From Planctomycetota bacterium (GTDB taxonomy: Bacteria; Planctomycetota; UBA1135; GCA-002748355): a stretch of 64,000 nt of DNA. The translations under genes and the position numbers were made by a program. The stretch is from positions 62,001 to 126,000 of the forward strand of contig PDSF01000031.1 of the NCBI GenBank assembly GCA_002748355.1, given 5' to 3'. Numbering within the stretch: position 1 is the first letter of the stretch; each line of letters starts with the position of its first letter. Positions 38,458-47,367 of the stretch are shown piece after piece. A model generated the notes under the pieces. It was given only the letters and a program-made list of their open reading frames with translations. It was not told where the DNA came from and did no database searches.

Positions 38458-38493
38458 GGCTTCCGATCTTCACCCGCTGCCCCTCTCGCACTG

Positions 38494-39381
38494 ATGTCAA
38501 AGCCCAACGCCGACTCACTTCCCGTCACCGAGGAACGCCGGGCGCTCGCCGAAAAGCGGCTGCAATACCGTTTCAAGGAGCAGCGGCTCCTATCCCAAGC
38601 CCTCTGTCATGCCTCGGCACGCAACCAAGGCTACGCCAGCAACGAGCGGCTAGAGTTCCTCGGCGACGCCGTCCTGAGCTTGCTGGCCAGTTGGTTCTTG
38701 TACGAAGGGCTGCCCGAGGTCGACGAAGGCGAACTCAGCCGGCGCCGAGCGGCGCTCTGCTCGGGTGAAGCGCTGTCGGCGGTCGCCGCCCGGCTCCAGC
38801 TCGGCCCCTTGCTCCTGACCGGCAAGGGCCAAGATCTGAGCGCAACCCCCAACATGGCCGGGGACCAGCTCGAGGCGCTGATCGGGGCGATCTTCTTGGA
38901 CGGTGGCCTCGAAGCGGCCCAGGACTTCGTCATCCGCGAGGTGCTCACAAAGAGCGACGCAGCAGCGCCCCAGAAGAAGCCGACGGAGGCCGAAGCCCCG
39001 GCGGCAAGGAGCGACAAGGAGTCCCCCCAAGCCTCTGGCAGCGAGAGCAAGCAAGACGCGAACGACTCCTTCGAGGATTCTAAGTCCAAGCTCCAGCACC
39101 ACAGCCTGAGGCTCCGGCTCGGCCTCCCCGAGTATCGCGTCGTCAGCTCAGTCGGCCCGGGCCACAACCTGACCTTCACCATGGAGGTGCGGGTCCAGGG
39201 CAATGCGATCGGCCGGGGCGAGGGATCGAGTAAGAAGCTGGCATCCCAGGCTGCTGCCCGCGAAGCCCTTGAAGTGCTGCTGGCCTCCGAGAAGGACACC
39301 AAGAAGGTGGACGAGGCCCGCATGTCGGCAGAGAAGAAGAAGCGCGCCAAGAAGGCGAGCAAGAAGAAGAACGCCAACTGA
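38494..39381 (+). CDS. rnc: Ribonuclease III
   Basis: A 295-residue double-strand-specific endoribonuclease. The catalytic signature is NERLEFLGDAV (50-60), with further acids in GDQLEALIGAIFLDGG (Asp124, Glu127). The double-stranded RNA-binding domain covers about 199-265 (PEYRVVSSVGPGHNLTF, GSSKKLASQAAA). It differs from the usual about 225-residue enzyme by a low-complexity Ala/Glu/Lys/Ser linker (about 153-198) between the domains and a Lys-rich tail (about 266-295). It processes rRNA and structured mRNAs. It lies 8 bp upstream of mfd, with which it forms an operon. Confidence 0.95.
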   Translation: MSKPNADSLPVTEERRALAEKRLQYRFKEQRLLSQALCHASARNQGYASNERLEFLGDAVLSLLASWFLYEGLPEVDEGELSRRRAALCSGEALSAVAARLQLGPLLLTGKGQDLSATPNMAGDQLEALIGAIFLDGGLEAAQDFVIREVLTKSDAAAPQKKPTEAEAPAARSDKESPQASGSESKQDANDSFEDSKSKLQHHSLRLRLGLPEYRVVSSVGPGHNLTFTMEVRVQGNAIGRGEGSSKKLASQAAAREALEVLLASEKDTKKVDEARMSAEKKKRAKKASKKKNAN

Positions 39382-39389
39382 GCAGCCCG

Positions 39390-42300
39390 TTGAGCAAGGC
39401 CCAGAGAGGCAGAAAGCGGCGCGGTAAGGCCATTTGGTCGCCGATCGAGCTGCGGCAGCGCTTTGCGCTCAGCGACGCCTACGCCCAGGTCCCGCTGTGG
39501 CCAGAGCCCGGCGCCCCAGCCGCTCTTTCCGGACTCTCCGGCTCAGCAAAAAGCCTCTGCGTCGCCGCCCTTCGCGAGGAGAGCGACTCGGTCATCGTGG
39601 TGCTCTGCTCCGACGAGATCGAGTGCGACGAATGGCGTGAGGATCTGCGGCTATGGAGCCCCGAAAGCGTCGTTCGCCCGGCCCCGAGCCTCCTCCCCGA
39701 GCTGGAGGTCGACGAGCTGCAAGTGCCCGAGATGGCGTCTCTCGCCAGCCGCCGCACCATACTCCAGGGCCTGGATCGACATGGCCTCTTGCTCATGGAC
39801 ATGAGCGCGTTGATGGCTCCGGTGGCGCCGCCGAGCCAGGGGCGGGTGCGGCGCTTCCGCATCGCCGTCGGCGAAGAACATGAGCCGCGCAAGCTCTTCG
39901 AGGAGCTGCACAGCAGCGGCCTGCGTCACATGCCGCAAGTGCTGCGCCCAGGAGAGATCTCGCAACGGGGCGACGTCCTCGACCTCTGGCCCTTAGGTGA
40001 AAGCAAGCCGCTGCGTATCGAGTTCTTCGACGAAGAAGTCGAGTCTCTACGCCGCTTCGACCCCGAAGCCCAGTGCTCCATCGAGACCCTGCCCCAAGTG
40101 GTCATCGCCATCGGCGAGGCCAACAAAGCTGCGGCCCAAGAAGAGCTCTGCTACCCCCTCGATCTACTCGACCCGAAGCAGAGCATCCTCGTCGTCATCG
40201 AGCCTGTGCGCTTTGAGGAGCAGCTCTCGCGCTTCACCCTGCGCAGCGGCACGGTCTCGGCGCCGGTCGCGGCCTTCCAGCAGCGCCTAAAGAGCTTCCG
40301 CGCCTTCTCGCTTTCGACGCTGCCGCAGCCAAATTCCATCCCCCTAAACTGCTCGCCGCCACCGGCGACCCCCGTCGAAAGCGGTGAGCTCAGCGGCCGG
40401 ATCTTCGCCCTCACTCGCGGCAGCGATCGCCCTTTGGTGGTTCTGCGCAGCGAGGCCGAAGCGCAGCGGCTGCTGCGTATCGCCAAGGAGAGCAGCGGCG
40501 GCCGCGACACGCCACTCGACGTCTGCGTCGGCAGCCTTGCACGCGGCTTCCGGGTGCCCGAACTCGATGTCCTCGTCCTAGGCCACGGAGAGTTCTTCGG
40601 CACCGGCGTCGCCCGCCGCCGCAGCGTCCAGGGCAAGCCCAGGCACCGGATCGCCAGTCGCGCCATCGACAGCTTCTTCGAACTCAGCGTCGGCGACCTC
40701 GTCGTCCACGCCGTACACGGCGTAGCCATGTTCGTCGGGGTCGAGCGCACGACCCGCAGCAGCCAGGACGCCGAAGAGGACCACCTCCGCCTGGCCTTCG
40801 CCGGCAACACCGAAGTCCTGGTCCCGGTCTCCAAGATCGACCTGGTGCAGAAATACGTCGGCGCCGGCGGCCATACCCAGCCCAAGCTCGACAAGATCGG
40901 CAGCAAGGCCTTTGGCCGCCGCAAAGCGCAGGTGGCGCAAGCGCTGCGCGACATGGCCGCGGACCTGCTGCAGATTCAGATCGATCGTGCACAGAGCCGA
41001 GCTCAGAGCTTCCCGGCCGACGACCCGATCATCAGCGAGTTCATCGACAGTTTCCCCTACGAGGACACCGAGGATCAGGCCAAGGCCAGCGAGGAGATCC
41101 GGCGCGACCTCGCCAACGAGCAGCCGATGGACCGACTGCTCTGCGGGGACGTCGGCTTCGGCAAGACCGAGCTGGCGATGCGTGCCGCGGTGCAGGTCGC
41201 GGCAGCGGGATCGCAGGTCTGCGTCCTGGTTCCGACCACGCTGCTGGCCGAGCAGCACGGCCGCACCTTTCGCGACCGCATGGCCTCCTTCCCGATCCGG
41301 GTCGAAGTTTTGTCCCGCCTGCAAACAAACAAGACCAAGGCCGAGATCATCGAGGGGCTAGGCAAGGGCAGCATCGACATCCTCATCGGCACCCACGCCC
41401 TGCTGAGCAAGAAGGTCCGCTTCCAAGACCTTGGGCTGCTGATCGTCGACGAAGAGCAGCGCTTCGGCGTCGCGCACAAGGAAAAGATCAAGCAGATGCG
41501 CGCCAACGTCGACGTGCTGACGATGACCGCGACACCGATTCCGCGGACGCTGCACATGTCGCTACTGGGCATCAAGGACATCAGCTCCCTCGCTAGCCCT
41601 CCCCCAGGCCGCCTGGAAATCACCACCAAGGTGGTCGAACGAAGCCGTCAGATCCTGCGCCAGGCGATACTCCACGAGCTCCAACGCGGCGGCCAGGTCT
41701 TCTTCTTGCACAACCGCGTGCAGACCCTCGAACGGGTGCGCACCGAGCTCGAGGACCTCGTCCCCGAAGCCCGCATCACCACCGGGCACGGGCAAATGAG
41801 CGAAAAAGAGCTCCTCAAGCACATGCAGAGCTTCCTCTCCGGAGCCGCCGATGTTCTGCTCGCCACGACCATCATCGGCTCGGGCATCGACATCCCGCGG
41901 GCGAACACCATCCTGGTGGATCGTGCCGACATGTTCGGGCTCGCCGATCTGCACCAGCTACGCGGCCGCGTCGGTCGCGACATCACCCACGCACACTGCT
42001 ACCTGCTGATCGACCCGGCGATCCCGATGAAGGCCCAGGCCAAGCAGCGCCTGCAAGCGATGGAGCGTTTCAGCGGGCTGGGCTCGGGCTTTTCGATCGC
42101 GATGCGTGACCTCGAAATTCGTGGCGCCGGCAACCTACTGGGGCCAGAGCAGAGCGGGCACATCGCCGCTATCGGCTACGACATGTACTGCAAGCTGCTC
42201 CAAGCCGCCGTCGCGCGCAGCAGCGACCCCGAGCAGCCCTTGGCCGAGTTGCCCGAGTTCACGGTCTCCCGCCAGGTCGACGTCGACCTCGGCGTCGACG

Positions 42301-42758
42301 CCTACATCCCCTCGGGATACATCGACGACGAGGCCCTGCGCCTCGGGCTACTACGCGAGTTCGACGAGGCCGTCGATGCCAAGGCCTACAACCGCATCCT
42401 CGCCTCGCTGCAAGATCGCTTCGGTCGCCTGCCGCGCCCTGCCCGCAACCTTCTGGACATCTTCCTGGTCAAGCACCAGCTCGCGTCCCGCAGCATGACG
42501 GGCGCTCGCTTCATGCCACCCGACCGCCTGATTCTCAGCCATGACCCCGGTCGCGGCCCCCAGGGTCGCTGGCTCGAACTCTTCAACGACGTGCGCCCGG
42601 TCAAGCCCAGCAAGACCCACCTGATGATCCCCGAGAAGGCCTGTTCCCCGGAACGAGTGCTCGAGCTCCTCTTTGCAGCCTTGCTCGGAGAGCAGGCGCC
42701 GTCGACACTCGGCCCTTCGAAGAAGCGACGCCGCCGCCGCAATGGGAGAAAGCGATGA
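39390..42758 (+). CDS. mfd: Transcription-repair coupling factor
   Basis: A 1122-residue protein. The only suitable start is TTG at 39390, with no clear Shine-Dalgarno sequence. Domains: UvrB-like N-terminus (about 1-330), RNA-polymerase interacting CarD-like region (about 425-490, VGDLVVHAVHGVAMF), RecG-like helicase with Walker A GDVGFGKTE, DEEQ box (VDEEQRFG), TMTATPIPRTL, and motifs V-VI IGSGIDIPRAN and QLRGRVGR, then the C-terminal TRCF domain. It removes stalled RNA polymerase and recruits UvrA. Its stop overlaps the start of the SurA-like gene. Confidence 0.95.
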   Translation: MSKAQRGRKRRGKAIWSPIELRQRFALSDAYAQVPLWPEPGAPAALSGLSGSAKSLCVAALREESDSVIVVLCSDEIECDEWREDLRLWSPESVVRPAPSLLPELEVDELQVPEMASLASRRTILQGLDRHGLLLMDMSALMAPVAPPSQGRVRRFRIAVGEEHEPRKLFEELHSSGLRHMPQVLRPGEISQRGDVLDLWPLGESKPLRIEFFDEEVESLRRFDPEAQCSIETLPQVVIAIGEANKAAAQEELCYPLDLLDPKQSILVVIEPVRFEEQLSRFTLRSGTVSAPVAAFQQRLKSFRAFSLSTLPQPNSIPLNCSPPPATPVESGELSGRIFALTRGSDRPLVVLRSEAEAQRLLRIAKESSGGRDTPLDVCVGSLARGFRVPELDVLVLGHGEFFGTGVARRRSVQGKPRHRIASRAIDSFFELSVGDLVVHAVHGVAMFVGVERTTRSSQDAEEDHLRLAFAGNTEVLVPVSKIDLVQKYVGAGGHTQPKLDKIGSKAFGRRKAQVAQALRDMAADLLQIQIDRAQSRAQSFPADDPIISEFIDSFPYEDTEDQAKASEEIRRDLANEQPMDRLLCGDVGFGKTELAMRAAVQVAAAGSQVCVLVPTTLLAEQHGRTFRDRMASFPIRVEVLSRLQTNKTKAEIIEGLGKGSIDILIGTHALLSKKVRFQDLGLLIVDEEQRFGVAHKEKIKQMRANVDVLTMTATPIPRTLHMSLLGIKDISSLASPPPGRLEITTKVVERSRQILRQAILHELQRGGQVFFLHNRVQTLERVRTELEDLVPEARITTGHGQMSEKELLKHMQSFLSGAADVLLATTIIGSGIDIPRANTILVDRADMFGLADLHQLRGRVGRDITHAHCYLLIDPAIPMKAQAKQRLQAMERFSGLGSGFSIAMRDLEIRGAGNLLGPEQSGHIAAIGYDMYCKLLQAAVARSSDPEQPLAELPEFTVSRQVDVDLGVDAYIPSGYIDDEALRLGLLREFDEAVDAKAYNRILASLQDRFGRLPRPARNLLDIFLVKHQLASRSMTGARFMPPDRLILSHDPGRGPQGRWLELFNDVRPVKPSKTHLMIPEKACSPERVLELLFAALLGEQAPSTLGPSKKRRRRRNGRKR

Positions 42759-43837
42759 CTCGTGCAAGGACCGGAATGCTGCTACTCGCCGGCTTAGGCC
42801 TCCTGGGCGCGGCAACGGCACAAAGCGGCCAGGGCCCCCTCGACCCCGCCCAGAAAGCCGCGCGCTCCTGGGTCCTCGTCGACGAATGTGTGGGCATGGT
42901 CGGCGGCGATGCCGTGGCTTTCAGCGTGATCCGGCCCAGCTACGAGCGCTACCTCGCCCACCTGCAGGCGGACCTTGCCAAACGGGGCGGCGGCAAGCTG
43001 GGCAAGGAAATGCGGCGCCTGGCACTCTGGATCCCCCTCGCCAAGCGCGTCGAGTCGATGATCATCGCCGAGCATGCGAAGACCCTCGGTAGCGACCCCG
43101 CCAGCATGGCCTCCCGCGTCCAGTCCCACGTCGACATGCTGATCCAGAGAGAGAAGGACCAGGCCGGCAGCAACGCCGCCTTCTTCAAGAATCTGGAGGA
43201 GCAGGGCCTCGACTTCCGCGAGTACGAAAACGAGATGCGCGAGAAGGCCCTGCAAAGCATCGTGATGCAGGAGACCATGGTCCGGCTCGAGCGCCGGGCC
43301 CACCTGCTCATCCGGCCCCGGCAGATCCTGAGCTACTACCGGAAGCACCAAAAAGAATTCCGCACCCCAGCCCGTGCCAAGGGGCTCCTGCTACGGATCC
43401 GAATCCGCGACAGGGAGGAGAACCAGGCCCTGGACCTCCGGGCCCAGGCCCTGGCCGACAAACTCCGCGCCGCCCAGGACCCAGAAGCCGCCCGCAGCCT
43501 GGCGGAAAAAGCGGGAGCCCAGATCGAGAAACTCGACGCCAGCCCCAGCGACGGCCTGCGCAAGGACCTGCTGGACTTCCTCTTCGCCGAGGGCCCGGCG
43601 CGAGTGGTCTCGGAGCCCTTGGCGGCGGGCAACGAGCGCTGGATCGTCCTGCGAAGCGCCCTTAGCAAGGAGGAGCAGAAGCCCTTTGCCAGCCGCAGGG
43701 TGCAGGAGCTGATCCGGAACCGCCTCCTGGAGAGGGAGGAGCTGCGCCTGCGCCGGGGGCTTTTGACCAAGCTCCTGCGCAACGCCCAGATTTGGCCCGA
43801 GGAGATAGAGACTTTCTCCCGGCTACGTAAGCACTGA
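42755..43837 (+). CDS. SurA-like periplasmic chaperone/PPIase-type protein
   Basis: A 360-residue exported protein with a signal peptide (about 1-22, ending GAATAQ). It has a helical N-terminal chaperone part and a segment RPRQILSYYRKHQKEFRTPARAKGLLLRI, typical of the junction into a parvulin domain in SurA/PrsA. The following parvulin-like region (about 205-310) is short, and the conserved active-site histidines are not obvious, so it may be chaperone only. Its ATG overlaps the mfd stop (ATGA). Confidence 0.75.
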   Translation: MTRARTGMLLLAGLGLLGAATAQSGQGPLDPAQKAARSWVLVDECVGMVGGDAVAFSVIRPSYERYLAHLQADLAKRGGGKLGKEMRRLALWIPLAKRVESMIIAEHAKTLGSDPASMASRVQSHVDMLIQREKDQAGSNAAFFKNLEEQGLDFREYENEMREKALQSIVMQETMVRLERRAHLLIRPRQILSYYRKHQKEFRTPARAKGLLLRIRIRDREENQALDLRAQALADKLRAAQDPEAARSLAEKAGAQIEKLDASPSDGLRKDLLDFLFAEGPARVVSEPLAAGNERWIVLRSALSKEEQKPFASRRVQELIRNRLLEREELRLRRGLLTKLLRNAQIWPEEIETFSRLRKH

Positions 43838-44165
43838 AGCCTGGGAATACTGGTGCAGCAGGGCCCAGCTCAGGTATCCTGGCTCGCCCTCGATCTTGCG
43901 GACCCCGCATCATCGAGCAGCCGGGCGACGGCCCTCCAGTTGAGTTTCCCCCGAAGCTAAGCTTCGGTTGAACCTTTGCGGAGGGGCTAGCGTTGCACCG
44001 GCGCGTTCGAAATTAGGCGCTACCTAGCTGCTGCTCGAACGTGCTCTGAGAGGCCCGCCCCACCGGGACGACCGTCCCAAAGCACCAATTTGAGGCAGTT
44101 CCCACCATAGAATCGGTGAGCCCTGCCAACCTTCCAGCCTTCGTGACGGCGAAGGAGAAATCGCA
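43838..44165. other. 328-bp intergenic region with a short hairpin
   Basis: No gene is seen. At 43951-43967 CCGAAGCT and AGCTTCGG form a palindrome around one base, placed 114 bp after the SurA-like gene, a possible weak terminator without a T-run. The promoter of the next gene must lie downstream of it. AAGGAGAA stands before that gene's ATG. Confidence 0.4.
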
Positions 44166-45716
44166 ATGGATCAGCAACACTTCGACCCGACCCAGATCCA
44201 AGTGGAAAGTACGACTCCTCGCATCTGGGAGCAGGAACAAAGCTTCCAGGAAGTCATGGCGGATCAGCTCCGCCACGCTCCCTGGCTCGCGCTCTCGATC
44301 GCCGTGCACGTGCTTTTCGGCCTCATTCTGTGGTCGATCAAGGGCGAGCCCGCATTGAAGAAAACCAAGACGGTCTTCCAGCAAGAAAAGATCGAGGAGC
44401 AGGAGGAGATCGAAGAGGAAGAGGAGGAAGAAGAAGAGGAAGAAGAGGAAGAGGTGCCTGAGGAGGTTCCTCTTCAGGACGCTGAGGTCGTCGAAGAAGA
44501 AGACGTCACCGACGACATCGAGGAGATGGACGAACAGCAGGAGGTCGACAGCGCCCTCGAGTCCGACTCCACCAACGACGTGATCGGAATTGGTGGCGGC
44601 GCCGGCGGCAAATTCGGTGGACGCAGAGGTGGACGCGGCCGCCTGAAGGGCCGGGGAGGTCGTCAGACCGCCGAGTCGATCAAGGCCGGCTTGGAGTGGC
44701 TCAAGAACCACCAGGACGATGACGGCAAGTGGAGCACCTCCGAGTTCATGAAGCACTGCCCTGGTGACGACCGCTGCGGCGGCGCCGGCAACCCGGTCAA
44801 CGATGTTGGCGTCACCGGCCTGGCCCTACTCGCCTTCTTGGGCGACGGCTCGAACATGCGTGGCGGCGTCTACAAGGACGTCGTCAAGAAGGGCGTCCTC
44901 TGGCTCACCAAGCAGCAGAGCAAGGAAGATGGTCTGATCGGTCAAGAGAGCGGTCACACCTACATGTATAACCACGCGATCGCTTCGCTGGCCTTGATCG
45001 AGGCCTATGGCTTGTCGGCGAAAAACCCCATCCTGCGCCCGAGGGCCCAGAAGGCCATCAACTACATCCAGAGGGCGCGCAACCCCTACAAGGTCTGGCG
45101 TTACTTCCCACAAGATGGGCAAAACGACACCTCGGTGACCGGCTGGATGGTCTTTGCTCTCAAGTCGGCCGGTGAGTTTGGTCTCAAGATCGACAAGGAC
45201 GCACTGAAGTTCTCCGAAGCCTGGTTCGAGGAGGTCACCGACCCCAGCACCGGCCAGGCCGGTTACATGAAGCGTGGCGAGCCGAGTTCCCGTAAGGCAG
45301 AGCTCATGGACAAGTTCCCGGCATCGAAGACGGAGTCGCTAACTGCGGTCGGCGCACTCTGCCGAATCTTCCTCGGGCAAGATCCGGACAGCAAAGATCA
45401 CAAGGTCATCCTCACCGCCGCCGACACCATGCTGCGTAAGCCGCCGGTGTGGAACACCTCTGACGGCAGCATCGACTTCTACTACTGGTACTACGGTAGC
45501 TATGCGATGTTCCAGATCGGCAAGTCCCACTGGAAGCAATGGCAGAAGTACCTCATCAGCGCTCTCGTCAAGACACAGCAGAAACAGGGACACCTCAAGG
45601 GCAGCTGGGACCCCGTCAGTGCCTGGGGTGAGGACGGCGGCCGTGTCTACACGACAGCCATCGGCGTGCTCTGCCTGGAGGTTTACTACCGCTACTCCCG
45701 CCTGCTGGTCCGCTGA
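44166..45716 (+). CDS. TonB-like membrane anchor fused to a prenyltransferase-like alpha-toroid
   Basis: A 516-residue protein. After a 38-residue cytoplasmic part comes one TM segment (WLALSIAVHVLFGLILWSI, 40-58) of TonB N-terminal style. An acidic spacer follows with 14 consecutive Glu near residue 83 and many more to 130, then a Gly/Arg linker (about 141-166). The C-terminal about 350 residues are a squalene-cyclase/prenyltransferase-like repeat domain: SIKAGLEWLKNHQDDDGKW, GVTGLALLAFLG, GVLWLTKQQ, NHAIASLALIEAYG, SVTGWMVFALKSA, TTAIGVLCLEVYYRY. The catalytic DxDD of squalene-hopene cyclase is absent, so it probably binds a protein or glycan in the periplasm. The fold is recognised; the function is unknown. 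Confidence 0.8.
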   Translation: MDQQHFDPTQIQVESTTPRIWEQEQSFQEVMADQLRHAPWLALSIAVHVLFGLILWSIKGEPALKKTKTVFQQEKIEEQEEIEEEEEEEEEEEEEEVPEEVPLQDAEVVEEEDVTDDIEEMDEQQEVDSALESDSTNDVIGIGGGAGGKFGGRRGGRGRLKGRGGRQTAESIKAGLEWLKNHQDDDGKWSTSEFMKHCPGDDRCGGAGNPVNDVGVTGLALLAFLGDGSNMRGGVYKDVVKKGVLWLTKQQSKEDGLIGQESGHTYMYNHAIASLALIEAYGLSAKNPILRPRAQKAINYIQRARNPYKVWRYFPQDGQNDTSVTGWMVFALKSAGEFGLKIDKDALKFSEAWFEEVTDPSTGQAGYMKRGEPSSRKAELMDKFPASKTESLTAVGALCRIFLGQDPDSKDHKVILTAADTMLRKPPVWNTSDGSIDFYYWYYGSYAMFQIGKSHWKQWQKYLISALVKTQQKQGHLKGSWDPVSAWGEDGGRVYTTAIGVLCLEVYYRYSRLLVR

Positions 45717-45759
45717 TCGAGTCACTAGCTGATCGGGCCACGAGCTGATCGAGTCACGA
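45712..45759 (+). repeat. 16-bp tandem repeat (3 copies) spanning the stop codon
   Basis: Units start at 45712, 45728 and 45744: GCTGATCGAGTCACTA and two variants (GGGCCACGA and GAGTCACGA endings). The first unit contains the real stop TGA (45714-45716). Because 16 is not a multiple of three, the TGAs at 45714, 45730 and 45746 fall in all three frames. Confidence 0.85.
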
Positions 45760-45801
45760 GGAGGCCTGGTCTCCTAGCCAGGCTCGCAGCAAGCAGCGCC
45801 C

Positions 45802-45840
45802 AAAGACGCCTGACCGGGCTAGGCCCGGTCAGGCGTCTTT
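45802..45840. terminator. Bidirectional terminator with an 18-bp perfect stem
   Basis: AAAGACGCCTGACCGGGC (45802-45819) pairs perfectly with 45823-45840 around the loop TAG. The stem has A-tract and T-tract ends, so it can terminate on both strands. It lies 86 bp after the toroid gene and before the convergent exported-protein gene. Confidence 0.85.
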
Positions 45841-46041
45841 GTGTACGACCGGCATCCTGCTGCTGACGATGCTGCTGGTCGACAGAGCATTGACCAGCAG
45901 CGTTCCGCCCCGGCATCCGTAGCTGGCGGCAGCAGCACGGGCCTGTTCAGCAAGGGGCAGGGGGTTCGGGCAGAGTCTTCCTGCCTGGCAAGCTGTGCCA
46001 AGAGACAGAGAAGCTCCCTCCTGCGCGAGAGCGCCAGTACA

Positions 46042-46086
46042 GAAGGCGAGCCCCTGAGCGGAGTATCCACTCAGGGGCTCGCCTTC
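46042..46086. terminator. Second hairpin terminator, 17-bp perfect stem
   Basis: GAAGGCGAGCCCCTGAG (46042-46058) pairs with 46070-46086; inside the loop GGA/TCC can extend pairing after one mismatch. It lies 35 bp past the stop of the minus-strand gene ending at 46122, so it probably terminates that gene. No T-run follows. Confidence 0.7.
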
Positions 46087-46121
46087 CACCAGTGCCGCCC
46101 AGAGGACGGCACTCCGTCAGC

Positions 46122-47207
46122 TCACTTGAACTCGACGATCGGCAGCACGTCGCGGCGGTAGATGCCGACGTCGTAGCTAGGGAGAGTGTAGTAGTTGTAG
46201 AGCATCAGCCCGGGACGATCTTCGAGGTAACCGTTCTTGCCAATCTGATTGGTGTAACGGCGCGATACCCGCCAGCCGAGAGCGTTGAAGCTCTTGTCCG
46301 ACACGAACATCTGCGAATGGACCTGCACCCCGGCCAAGTTCGGGTCATTCGGGATGTCGAGTTCGAGATAGACATACCCATCGGTGCGGGTCTTGTCGGT
46401 CTTGATGGGGAGAGCGACATCGAAGCTCGTCGCGATCTCACAGCCGACGCCGCCAACCTTGCTGAGCGAGTAGGGAAGCTTCAGGCTGCCCCAGGCACTG
46501 CGACTCCTTCCTATCGCGAAGAAACCGACCTTCTCGCTGTTGGCCTTGACGCGGGAATAGCCGTAGTAGGCAATCGCGCCACCCGGCCAGTTGGCACCGG
46601 CACGGCTCTGGTAGAAATTCTTCGGGCACTTGACGGTGCCAACGGAAGCGGCGCCGGAGTCCGGGCCCTTGCCCTGTGTAACTTTGTAGGACTGGGCATC
46701 GGCATACCAGTAGCCGATTTCCTTCGCGTGGAAGGTCTCCATGTCAACGACCAAGGTCATCCCGGTGTAGGCAAACTTAGTGTCGAACTTGAAGACCTCA
46801 GTGAAGGGCGCCGCGCCACTCGTCGGCTTCTTGGGCGCGGTCAAGTTGACCTTCTTGCGCTTCAAGACCCGGGTCCCGCCCTTCAGGTTCTCCGAGAAGC
46901 GGTAGCTCAGGCGCCCCGGCTTCTTGGCGCTGTTGTTCATCCAGATCTCGACCTCGATCGTCTTGGCGACGAAAGGAGTCGACCGGGGGCCATCACGCCG
47001 CATGGCCATCTGACTCCAGACTGCGGAACGCAGGCCAATCTCACTGGCAGCGACGTGCCACTGGGTGTGACTCGGGTTGTAGCGAACCGGCGTCCAAACG
47101 TTGGCGTTGCCTTCCTTGGTACCAACGGACTTGGGAACGATGACAGAGCTTTGGGCCGTAGCAGCGACGGCAAGCAACGCAGTGGCTGCAAAGATACTTG
47201 TGCGCAT
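46122..47207 (-). CDS. Exported beta-rich protein of unknown function
   Basis: A 361-residue exported protein. The ATG at 47207 is preferred over an upstream in-frame start because GAGGAG sits seven bases before it and a signal peptide follows (MRTSIFAATALLAVAATAQ). The mature part is beta-rich and aromatic, with two Cys (about 225 and 270) that could form a disulfide. It has repeated Lys/Gly/Tyr turns such as YWYADAQSY and AIAYYGYSRV, and no recognised domain. It lies between strong terminators and an empty 160-bp upstream gap, so it is probably monocistronic. The style matches abundant exported planctomycete proteins; a role cannot be assigned. Confidence 0.65.
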   Translation of the reverse strand: MRTSIFAATALLAVAATAQSSVIVPKSVGTKEGNANVWTPVRYNPSHTQWHVAASEIGLRSAVWSQMAMRRDGPRSTPFVAKTIEVEIWMNNSAKKPGRLSYRFSENLKGGTRVLKRKKVNLTAPKKPTSGAAPFTEVFKFDTKFAYTGMTLVVDMETFHAKEIGYWYADAQSYKVTQGKGPDSGAASVGTVKCPKNFYQSRAGANWPGGAIAYYGYSRVKANSEKVGFFAIGRSRSAWGSLKLPYSLSKVGGVGCEIATSFDVALPIKTDKTRTDGYVYLELDIPNDPNLAGVQVHSQMFVSDKSFNALGWRVSRRYTNQIGKNGYLEDRPGLMLYNYYTLPSYDVGIYRRDVLPIVEFK

Positions 47208-47367
47208 TGAGGGCTCCTCGGATAGAGAGCGCGAGGCAGGGGATTCGGGGCGCAAGAGTGCGCAACCCGCCGATTTCTACACAATCGGAGCAGCGAATCT
47301 TAGGTCTTCGCATATCTCCTGCGAAGCCTCCCTGGAGAGAATTCCCCCGCAAGGCAGAAAAAAGCCC

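Noticed and set aside
44690..45710. Squalene-hopene cyclase activity for the toroid domain
   Set aside because: The catalytic DxDD is absent and the protein carries a TonB-like anchor.
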